DNA from: UBA1822 sp963615055
Lineage (GTDB): Bacteria > Bacillota > Negativicutes > Veillonellales > Dialisteraceae
Direction of reading: 5' to 3'
Length of the DNA: 24,025 nt
Assembly (NCBI GenBank): GCA_963615055.1
Contig: CAVEFO010000030.1
Location: 1 to 24,025 of the forward strand
Shown here: one piece after another, positions 14,206-21,600 of the stretch
Numbering within the stretch: the stretch's first letter is position 1
Layout of the letters: the number at the start of each line of letters is the position of its first letter
The notes under the pieces: model-generated
Database searches by the model: none
Seen by the model: only the letters and a program-made list of their open reading frames with translations
Told to the model about the DNA's origin: nothing
Position numbers and translations under genes: made by a program

Positions 14206-14859
14206 ATGTATATCTTATTGATGGGACCGCCCGGCGCCGGAAAAGGCACGCAGGCGGAGCGGTTGATCGGCAAATACGGCATTCCGCAGATTTCCACCGG
14301 CGATATGTTCCGCGCTGCTGTCAAAGCGGGGACGCCGCTCGGAAAAGAAGCGAAAAGCTATATGGATAAGGGGGCGCTCGTCCCCGACAGTGTCACCGTC
14401 GGTATCGTCAAGGAACGTCTGGCGGAGGCGGATTGCCAAAAAGGCTGGATTTTGGATGGTTTCCCGCGCACGGCGGCACAAGCTGCGGCTCTCGATGCCA
14501 TTCTGCACGACATGGGCATTTCGCTCACGGCCGTCCTCAATATCACGGCGAACAAAGAGGATCTCGTCAAGCGGATTTGCGGGCGTTTCGTCTGCCGGTC
14601 CTGCGGCGCGTCGTTTCACAAGGAATTTCGCCCGCCGAAGAAAGAAGGCGTCTGTGACGTCTGCGGCGGCGAGCTCTACCAGCGTGACGACGATAAAGAG
14701 GAAACGGTGAATCAGCGCCTTTCCGTGTACGAAGCCTCCACGAAGCCGCTGATTGATTATTATGAGGCGTCCGGCGTTCTGTCCAATATCGATGGGGACA
14801 AATCGATGGATGAGGTCCATGATCAAATCGTCTCCGCTCTGGAGAAAGCCAAGAAATGA
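14206..14859 (+). CDS. adk: Adenylate kinase with zinc-binding lid
   Basis: This enzyme interconverts ATP plus AMP and two ADP in the cytoplasm. The 217-residue long-form product has the P-loop GPPGAGKGT (7-15), STGDMFRAA (30-38) and DGFPRTAAQAAAL (84-96). The lid carries two cysteine pairs, Cys130/Cys133 and Cys150/Cys153, and so a structural zinc site as in many Gram-positive and Negativicute enzymes. AAGGAG (14192-14197) overlaps the secY stop. The stop codon overlaps the map start (ATGA). Its location between secY and map is canonical for Firmicutes. Confidence 0.98.
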   Translation: MYILLMGPPGAGKGTQAERLIGKYGIPQISTGDMFRAAVKAGTPLGKEAKSYMDKGALVPDSVTVGIVKERLAEADCQKGWILDGFPRTAAQAAALDAILHDMGISLTAVLNITANKEDLVKRICGRFVCRSCGASFHKEFRPPKKEGVCDVCGGELYQRDDDKEETVNQRLSVYEASTKPLIDYYEASGVLSNIDGDKSMDEVHDQIVSALEKAKK

Positions 14860-15608
14860 TCACGATACGGTCACCGGAAGAAATCGAAAAGATTGAAAAT
14901 GCCGCCAGGCTGACAGCCGATACCCTTTCCTTTCTGGAAAAGAAGGTGCGGCCCGGCATCTCGACTCTTTCTCTGGATCAAATGGCTGAGGAATTTATCC
15001 GCGCGCATGGGGGCATCCCCAGCTGTAAAGGCTATGAAGGATTTCCGGGATCCATTTGCACGTCGGTAGATGAAATCGTCGTACATGGCATTCCGTCAGG
15101 TAAGACGATTCTTCGAAGCGGGCAGATTGTGGCGCTCGATCTCGTGGTGGAAGTGGACGGATATATGGGAGATTCCTGTATCACCGTCCCCGTCGGTCAC
15201 GTGAATAAAAAGACGATGCAGCTCATCGAAGTGACGCAAAGGGCACTGGAAGCCGGTATCGCGGCGGCCGTTCCCGGTCATCATGTCGGTGATATCGGCC
15301 ATGCGGTCGAAAGCGTCGTCCGCCCTTACGGTTACGGGATTATTTATGACTATGTGGGGCACGGCATCGGGACCGACATGCACGAAGAACCGGAAATTCC
15401 CAATTACGGGGATCCGGGACACGGACCGCTCTTGGAAGAAGGAATGGTCATCTGCATCGAGCCCATGATTTCCATGGGAAGCGCGGATGTCCGGATTCGA
15501 AAAGACGGATGGGCCGCGGCGACGGCAGACGGGAAACCGGCCGCTCATATCGAGCATACCGTCGTCATCACAAAAGACGGCCCGCGCGTGTTGACGCTGC
15601 GGAATTAA
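14856..15608 (+). CDS. map: Methionine aminopeptidase, type I
   Basis: This enzyme removes the initiator methionine from new proteins whose second residue is small. The 250-residue product has all five metal ligands of the family: Asp95 and Asp106 (ALDLVVEVDGYMGDS), His169 (GHGIGTDMHEEP), Glu202 (CIEPMISMG) and Glu233 (HIEHTVVIT). It is a short form without an N-terminal zinc extension. The start overlaps the adk stop as ATGA, with only a weak GGAG 11 nt upstream. Translation therefore probably depends on adk. Confidence 0.97.
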   Translation: MITIRSPEEIEKIENAARLTADTLSFLEKKVRPGISTLSLDQMAEEFIRAHGGIPSCKGYEGFPGSICTSVDEIVVHGIPSGKTILRSGQIVALDLVVEVDGYMGDSCITVPVGHVNKKTMQLIEVTQRALEAGIAAAVPGHHVGDIGHAVESVVRPYGYGIIYDYVGHGIGTDMHEEPEIPNYGDPGHGPLLEEGMVICIEPMISMGSADVRIRKDGWAAATADGKPAAHIEHTVVITKDGPRVLTLRN

Positions 15609-15648
15609 AACCTATGCGAGAATCCAAAGAAAGTGGAAGGAGGCTCTC

Positions 15649-15867
15649 ATGAGCAAAGACGACGTCATCGAAGTGGAAGGAAAGGTCGTTGAAAAACTGC
15701 CGAACGCCATGTTTCGCGTCAAACTGGAAAACGGACACATAGTCCTGGCTCATATTTCCGGGAAAATGCGGATGAACTTCATTCGTATCCTGCCCGGTGA
15801 TCGCGTCACGATGGAACTCACCGCCTACGATCTCGATCACGGCAGAATTACCTATCGATTCAAGTAA
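15649..15867 (+). CDS. infA: Translation initiation factor IF-1
   Basis: IF-1 is a small OB-fold protein that occupies the A site during initiation and enhances IF-2 and IF-3. The product has 72 residues, the exact family size. It starts MSKDDVIEVEGKVVEKLPNA and carries NAMFRVKLENGHIVLAHISG (19-38) and ILPGDRVTMELTAYDL (46-61). AAGGAGG (15637-15643) lies 5 nt before ATG 15649. Many Clostridia have a KOW-domain protein between map and infA. Here the 40-nt gap holds no gene. Confidence 0.98.
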   Translation: MSKDDVIEVEGKVVEKLPNAMFRVKLENGHIVLAHISGKMRMNFIRILPGDRVTMELTAYDLDHGRITYRFK

Positions 15868-15882
15868 CAAGGAGGACCCAAG

Positions 15883-15996
15883 ATGAAAGTCAGACCGTCA
15901 GTCAAAAAGATGTGTGACAAATGCAAAATCATTAAACGCAAGGGCCGCGTCATGGTCATTTGCGAAAATCCCAAACACAAACAAAGACAAGGTTAA
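15883..15996 (+). CDS. rpmJ: 50S ribosomal protein L36 (zinc-binding form)
   Basis: L36 is the smallest 50S protein and binds near the base of the L7/L12 stalk and domains of 23S rRNA. The 37-residue product starts MKVRPSVKKMCDKCKIIKRK and ends GRVMVICENPKHKQRQG. Zinc ligands are Cys11, Cys14, Cys27 and His32, so this is the C+ form. It contrasts with the zinc-poor S14 of the same operon. AGGAGG (15869-15874) lies 8 nt before ATG. The order infA-rpmJ-rpsM is canonical. Confidence 0.97.
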   Translation: MKVRPSVKKMCDKCKIIKRKGRVMVICENPKHKQRQG

Positions 15997-16020
15997 TTAC
16001 GAAAAGGAGGTACAGAGTAA

Positions 16021-16386
16021 ATGGCACGTATAGCTGGTGTAGACTTACCCCGTGATAAGCGCGTTGAGATCGGCTTGACTTATATTTATGGAATCGGCCT
16101 TACTCTTTCCAAGAAAATTCTGGCAGACACCGGAATCAATCCCGACATCCGCGTCAGAGACTTGACGGAGGATGATGTGGCGAAGATTCGCCAAGCCCTT
16201 TCCGAATACAAAGTGGAAGGCGACCTGCGCCGTGAGGAATCCCTCAATATCAAGAGACTCGTGGAAATCGGGTCCTATCGCGGCAAGCGTCATCGCGCCG
16301 GACTTCCGGTCCGCGGACAGCGCACAAAGACGAATGCCCGTACACGCAAAGGTCCGAAGAAGACCATTGCCGGTAAGAAGAAATAA
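16021..16386 (+). CDS. rpsM: 30S ribosomal protein S13
   Basis: S13 is at the top of the 30S head. It bridges to L5 and touches P-site tRNA with its basic tail. The product has 121 residues. MARIAGVDLPRDKRVEIGLT (1-20), YIYGIGLTLSKKIL (21-34) and GSYRGKRHRAGLPVRGQRTK (84-103) are standard. The tail TNARTRKGPKKTIAGKKK is lysine-rich. GGAGG (16006-16010) lies 10 nt before ATG 16021, slightly longer spacing than the neighbours. Confidence 0.98.
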   Translation: MARIAGVDLPRDKRVEIGLTYIYGIGLTLSKKILADTGINPDIRVRDLTEDDVAKIRQALSEYKVEGDLRREESLNIKRLVEIGSYRGKRHRAGLPVRGQRTKTNARTRKGPKKTIAGKKK

Positions 16387-16404
16387 GACTGAAGGAGGGA
16401 TATC

Positions 16405-16794
16405 ATGGCTAACGTAAAAACCAAAACCAAAAGAAAAGAAAAGAAACATGTAGAAACAGGCGCCGCGCATATTCGTTCCACATTCAACAACACGATTGTA
16501 ACGATTACCGACACGAAGGGGAATGCCATTTCTTGGGCCTCCGCAGGCGGTCTGGGATTCAAAGGGTCCCGCAAGAGCACACCCTTTGCCGCGCAGATGG
16601 CAGCTGAACAGGCAGCCAAAGCGGCCATCGACATGGGTATGCGCTCGGCTGACGTTTTCGTCAAAGGTCCGGGTGCCGGCCGTGAAGCCGCCATCCGTGC
16701 CATCCAGGCAGCCGGCATCGAAGTCAGCAGCATCAAAGATGTCACGCCGATTCCGCACAACGGTTGCCGTCCTCCGAAACGCAGAAGAGTGTAA
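16405..16794 (+). CDS. rpsK: 30S ribosomal protein S11
   Basis: S11 is on the 30S platform and contacts the Shine-Dalgarno helix region and E-site tRNA. The product has 129 residues. AHIRSTFNNTIVTITDTKGN (21-40), WASAGGLGFKGSRKSTPFAA (44-63) and DVTPIPHNGCRPPKRRRV (112-129) are diagnostic. AAGGAGG (16392-16398) lies 6 nt before ATG 16405. In E. coli and many Clostridia rpsD would follow. Here the next gene, 51 nt on, is rpoA. Confidence 0.98.
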   Translation: MANVKTKTKRKEKKHVETGAAHIRSTFNNTIVTITDTKGNAISWASAGGLGFKGSRKSTPFAAQMAAEQAAKAAIDMGMRSADVFVKGPGAGREAAIRAIQAAGIEVSSIKDVTPIPHNGCRPPKRRRV

Positions 16795-16845
16795 GAAACT
16801 TTTGCATGATTATGGCGCAAATCAGCGCGAAAGGAGGAAATACGG

Positions 16846-17826
16846 ATGATCGAAAACAGAAGCTTTACCATTAAAGCAGTCGCGACGGGCGAATCCGATC
16901 GCTATGCGAAATTTGAATGCGAGCCCCTCGAAAGAGGCTATGGCATCACATTGGGAAACAGCCTTCGGCGTGTTTTGCTTTCCTCCCTTGACGGCGTAGC
17001 TATTACGTCTATCAAGATTGACGGCGTCCTTCACGAATTTTCCACCATCCCCGGTATCAAGGAAGACGTGACGGACATCATTCTGCAGCTCAAAAAAATC
17101 CGTTTCATGGCCTATAGCGAAGCGCAGTTTCCGATAACAGTCCGCGTGGACGCCACGAAAGAAGGCGCCTTCACGGCGGGGGACCTCAAAGTCCCGGCGG
17201 AAATCGACGTCTTGAATGGGGATCTCGTCCTCTGCCACTTGAGCAAAAAAGCGCATCTGGGAATGGAAATCACCATCGACCGCGGACATGGGTATGTGCC
17301 TTTCACGAAAAACAAGAAAGAGGATGACACGATAGGAGAAATTCCGATCGATTCCATTTTTTCGCCGGTCGTGAAATGCAATTACGAAGTCACCGATACG
17401 CGCGTCGGCAATGAACTGAATTACGATAAATTGACGCTCGAAGTGGAAACGGACGGTTCCGTCACGGCCGAAGATGCCGTGGCCAAAGCGGCGAATATTC
17501 TCATCGAATGTTTCGAGACTTTCCGTGCGCTTTCCAAGACACCCTTTGTGACGGCGCAGCCAAGCACCGAAAGCGAAGAAGACAGTGCCGCAGCGGTCAA
17601 TGACATCGACTTTGATGCCGTACCGATTGATGAGCTCGAACTTTCCGTCAGAGCGTACAACTGCCTGAAACGGGCGGAGATTCATGCGCTCAGCCAGCTT
17701 TTGGAAAAGACGGAAGATGAGCTTGCTCACACACGGAACCTCGGAAAGAAATCCGTCGAGGAAATCAAGAACAAACTGAGACTTTATAAAGATCTGGGTC
17801 TTCATCTGAAAGATCCCGATGACTGA
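16846..17826 (+). CDS. rpoA: RNA polymerase alpha subunit
   Basis: Alpha dimerises to nucleate RNA polymerase assembly. Its C-terminal domain binds UP elements and activators. The product has 326 residues. The N-domain has PLERGYGITLGNSLRRVLLS (27-46) and the assembly motif VLHEFSTIPGIKEDVTDII (61-79). An acidic linker (about 236-258, Glu/Ser/Asp-rich) leads to the C-domain. There LELSVRAYNCLKRAEIHAL (264-282) contains Arg269, equivalent to the DNA-binding Arg265 of E. coli, and RNLGKKSVEEIKNKL (297-311) forms a helix-hairpin-helix. AAGGAGG lies 8 nt before ATG. The 51-nt gap upstream, with a weak TTTGC/GCAAA dyad, is the largest in the operon. Confidence 0.98.
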   Translation: MIENRSFTIKAVATGESDRYAKFECEPLERGYGITLGNSLRRVLLSSLDGVAITSIKIDGVLHEFSTIPGIKEDVTDIILQLKKIRFMAYSEAQFPITVRVDATKEGAFTAGDLKVPAEIDVLNGDLVLCHLSKKAHLGMEITIDRGHGYVPFTKNKKEDDTIGEIPIDSIFSPVVKCNYEVTDTRVGNELNYDKLTLEVETDGSVTAEDAVAKAANILIECFETFRALSKTPFVTAQPSTESEEDSAAAVNDIDFDAVPIDELELSVRAYNCLKRAEIHALSQLLEKTEDELAHTRNLGKKSVEEIKNKLRLYKDLGLHLKDPDD

Positions 17827-17844
17827 TCCGATAGGAGGAACCTC

Positions 17845-18183
17845 ATGGCTCACAGCAAACTGAGAAGAGTCTCCGGCCCGCGCAGAGCATTGCTCCGCAG
17901 CCTGACGACCGAACTCTTCAGATACGGCCGTATCGAAACTACGGAAACCAAAGCTAAAGAACTCACGCGTTCTGCGGCGAAGATGATTACCCTTGCCAAG
18001 CGTGGCGATCTTCACGCTCGTCGGCAGGCGCTCTCCTTCGTGATGGATGAGACGGTCACGAAGAAACTTTTCGACGAAATCGCTCCGAAATATGCGGAGA
18101 GAAACGGCGGCTACACGCGCATCATGAAACTCGAACCCCGCAAGGGCGATGCGGCGCCGCGCGCAATCATCGAATTGGTGTAA
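17845..18183 (+). CDS. rplQ: 50S ribosomal protein L17
   Basis: L17 lies near the tunnel exit and is the standard last gene of the alpha operon. The product has 112 residues, a Firmicute-like length. SKLRRVSGPRRALLRSLTTE (4-23), RIETTETKAKELTRSAAKMI (29-48) and GGYTRIMKLEPRKGDAAPRA (88-107) are signatures. AGGAGG (17833-17838) lies 6 nt before ATG 17845. A terminator begins 17 nt after the stop, so the operon ends here. The ECF transporter and truA genes that often follow rplQ in Firmicutes are absent. Confidence 0.98.
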   Translation: MAHSKLRRVSGPRRALLRSLTTELFRYGRIETTETKAKELTRSAAKMITLAKRGDLHARRQALSFVMDETVTKKLFDEIAPKYAERNGGYTRIMKLEPRKGDAAPRAIIELV

Positions 18184-18199
18184 AATTTTACAAAACAAG

Positions 18200-18236
18200 A
18201 AAAGCAGCGAGACGTTTATGTCTTGTTGCTTTTTTG
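18200..18236 (+). terminator. Intrinsic terminator of the S10-spc-alpha operon
   Basis: AAAAGCAGCGAGAC (18200-18213) pairs with GTCTTGTTGCTTTT (18220-18233) using two G-U pairs, with a 6-nt loop (GTTTAT). The T run continues to 18235. It lies just downstream of rplQ. Confidence 0.93.
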
Positions 18237-18284
18237 TTGCTGTGAGGAGATGAGGGGCGGAGCTTGTGATGTTCTCTGTTTTTT

Positions 18285-18420
18285 GCGGCACGCGCAAGAT
18301 AGTTGTTAGTGGTTAGTTTTTAGCTGCTAGTTTAAGCGGTGTCGCTTCGCGACATTTTAATCATGCGGCCGAAGGCCGCCGCCGCGCTCACTGCTCACTG
18401 CTAACTTTCTACGTCGTGCA
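18285..18420. repeat. Palindromic element 2 (degenerate copy)
   Basis: Its left part, TTTGCGGCACGCGCAAGATA and then GTTGTTAG, matches the reverse complement of the right arm of element 1 at all but about two positions. It has four heptanucleotide units ending TAG (18303-18330). The right side has heptads CTCACTG, CTCACTG, CTAACTT (18387-18407). The centre has hairpins GTCGC-TTC-GCGAC (18341-18353) and GCGGCC-GAA-GGCCGC (18365-18379). Loops TTC and GAA, and the ATTTTA linker, match element 1, but the stem sequences differ while still pairing. The outer arms pair less well than in element 1. Confidence 0.75.
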
Positions 18421-18474
18421 TTAGGGAAAGAAAAGTGGTGGGAGTTCGGTTGGGAATGGGGTGTGTTTTTTGTT

Positions 18475-18504
18475 TTCAAAGGATGAAAAATGTGTTAATA
18501 TAAT
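18475..18504 (+). promoter_or_regulatory. Putative promoter of the giant surface-protein gene
   Basis: TTCAAA (18475-18480) and a perfect TATAAT (18499-18504) are 18 nt apart. Transcription would start near 18511, about 90 nt before the ATG at 18601. It is independent of the ribosomal operon because a terminator and the palindromic element lie between them. Confidence 0.7.
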
Positions 18505-18600
18505 GGCTTGGTATGTGGTCGTGTGGTCAGTGGGTACGTTGTTGAAATTTGTTTCTTGCAAACGAGCCGGAAATAAAAAGTTGTGAGAAGGAGAAATAGC

Positions 18601-21600
18601 ATGAAAAGAAAAAATATGAAAAAGGGGATGCTGAGAGCGGCGGTGGTGATGACGATTTTGGGGGCTGTGGCGAGTCCGTCGGAGTCCTGTGCCGTTGCCA
18701 TGGATGTTTCTTGGAATCCACCCTATTTTTTGTTTAATTACAGTGGTCAGTTTGATTTTTCGAACGAAGCAAGTTATAAGGACATCTATCGGTACAGGAT
18801 AGACCTCGATGCTGATACGCAAAAGAGGAGTACTTTCCAGGTTCATTTGGATAATGATTTTTTTGCCGACAATGTTTCCCCGGGCAGGAAAGCATTCACT
18901 AGAGTGTATCATTTCGAAGGAAACGCTATATCTTTCAAGGTGAATGATGGTGACGCTTGGGGTGATTTGACTCCTGTAGGTGATGGAATGCGTGCAAACC
19001 GCGTAATCACACATGAGGAAACACCGCAAAATGGAGTGAAATTACGCAATACGCAAAAACATCAGGTATGGCTCAGACCTACCGGAGATTTTATATTCCA
19101 TGGCGGATATTGGAGTTGCGATTTCTACTATATCGTCGATATTTCGGACTCGCATTTGGACTTTGAAAACAGTGGCATCACATGGAAAAATGGGGGTACG
19201 CTCTATACTTTGGGGAGCAAATTCGAATTCGGCACGAATGGACTTTCCGTCAATCTGGATTCTTTGAAATTTAATAATCAGGGAGATATCAAGCTCGACG
19301 AATCTATGGCGCTTCTCAATGATGGCGGATATTACGATTACACTACGTTTTACAATAAAATGAAACCGAGCCTGCATAAAACGGTTTTTTATAACTATGA
19401 AGGGAATCTCACCAAGTCGATTTCCGCTTCCGGCATGCTGAATATGGTGACCAGAGTCAGGATACCGGATGGGAAAAATGCATTGACACTGGAAGCGAAA
19501 GAGTATACGTTGAAGAACCTGGATGTGGATCTGTCCAAGATCGGCGGAAAGGATGGGGACACTTGGACGCCGGAGGGGACGCTTTACAGCAGTAATCAAA
19601 TAGAACCATCGGATCCCATGACCATCACGCTCTCCAACAATTTGGCAGGGGGCAAAGGGGGGACCGCGATGACGTTGTTGCATCTTATCGGTTCGAATAC
19701 CGGTTCCATCAAAACGAAATATGGCAACGAGACCATCGAGGGAATCGGTTTCATATACTTGAACGATGTGCCGTTCTCCGATGCGTCCACCGGTGGTGTA
19801 GCGGTGACCGGTAAGCACGATGATACCCTGAGCACGACATATCATACGAATACCAGCTTTCTAAACTCCAGGTATGAGTATACATTGACCTATACCATTA
19901 AGGAGAAATATATTACCGACGTGGGCGCGTCCGCTTCCGGCATCGATCTGGCGAATGTGAATGGCGGCTTTGTGGCGGGCAAGGATGATGGGTATGCGCT
20001 TACCAAAAAAATTACGCTAAACCTTAATGATACCAAATTCCTCAATTCGCTCTATATCAAGAGCGGGACCCATACGCTGCTGGATTTGACCAATGTGAGC
20101 GGAGACGGGCAGCTTTTTGTTCAAGGGAAATCGGACACAGAGGGCAAGGCATCCGCGACGATGGTCAGCGATAAGTTTATGAGAGAATCGTCGAACGGTG
20201 TAAGGGCCTTCGTAACGAGGGATATTACATTTAATGTGACCGATGGGGGTAAAAAAATTGTGTATTCCTCCACCGGTGACGAATTTTCCGAAATCCAATT
20301 GGGCGCCTTTGACATGACGAGAACGGGACTCACACTTGGAAACGGCTTAAAGGAAATTGGCACCATTGATGCGTCTAATTTTTCTCTAACCGGCATTTCA
20401 TCGCTGAAAGACGCGGCCAATTACTACAATAAGACTCTGACGCTGGCCCAACCGGGAAGCGGCGATACACAGGATTTCCAAAAATGGACGTTGTCTGCGA
20501 TCGGAGAGAAGGGATACACCGTCTACAATGAAAATGGCATCACCGGGACGCTGGCAGGGACTTTGGATGTCACGAGCGGAAAGCTTCAGTTCAAAACGAA
20601 CGGCCTCAAGTCCATTTCTTACGGCACCATCGACTGGGGGATTTCGAAAGACAATGTGACGCTTGACGGCGGAAAACTGGGGAGCGTGGACCTTTCGAAT
20701 TTGGTTTTCAATAACAAGCCGGCCGATGGGACCATGCGTCTTTTGGAGGCGAAAAATCTTTCGGAAAATATCGACCTGAAGACGAATTCCGATTGGACGG
20801 AAATGGGAACCGGCGGAGATACCACCACCTATCGGTCTGCCTTGTCGGAGGAAGCTGAAAGCGTAACCGGAAATGGTATGACTCTCTCGGTGAAGCGGGC
20901 AGATGAGATTGCGGCGACGACCACGAAAACATCCGATGACAAGTACAATTTTTCTGTAGATTACACAGCCAATAAGGGCTTTGTCACAGATTTTTCTGTC
21001 GGAAAGATTACCTGGACAAATGGCGGCACGGGGCTTGCGCTCGCAGAACGGTATGATTTCTCGACTATGGGCGATAAAAAAATCTCTTTCAACGGCAAAA
21101 ATCCCTTTGAACTCATTGCCAATCCCGACGAAGTGGGTGTCGGGGATACGATGACATTTTTCAATGCCGGAAAGTATATGACAGATGACGAATGGACCAG
21201 TTTGGTAACTGTCGAATCCAGCGATGCGGTAGAGACCTATAAGGAAACGGATCGCGCGGTGACTGTCATCGGAGGCGTCCGGCTGGGTATTGAAAAAAAG
21301 GAGGAGAATGGCGAGAAAAAAGTCATCGGAAAGATCTCTGATGAGTATTTAAGCAATGTGGACATAGACCTTTCCCATATCGGAAATGCGGAAACGGAGA
21401 AAAATAACAAATGGGAAAACGGTAAGACGCTCTACAGTCAGACAGCCAGCACGCAGGATTACGGAGCCACCGGAACGCCGACGTCCGTCACCGTATCCGA
21501 AAGTCTTTTTGGCGGCGAGACCGATGAGAGCGTAAAGACCGGAGACAAGATGACACTGGTGCATATCGAAGGGAAGAATGCGGGCGTTTCCGGAAATATC

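Larger units (their letters stand above)
18237..18600. other. Intergenic region before the giant surface-protein gene
   Basis: No gene is visible. From left to right it holds a short inverted relative of the 111-nt repeat (about 18240-18290, sharing GATGAGGGGC and TTTTTTGCGGC), the second palindromic element (18285-18420), and a promoter (18475-18504) with a leader of about 90 nt. The minus-strand open frame crossing 18421-19029 looks accidental. Confidence 0.65.

Noticed and set aside
16822..18297. A 491-codon minus-strand open frame opposite rpoA and rplQ
   Set aside because: It crosses two certain genes and the operon terminator. No independent coding evidence was seen.
18661..18693. Lipoprotein signal in the giant protein because of Cys30
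   Set aside because: The residues before the cysteine (Ser-Glu-Ser) do not form a lipobox, and an AVA|M cleavage site fits signal peptidase I.
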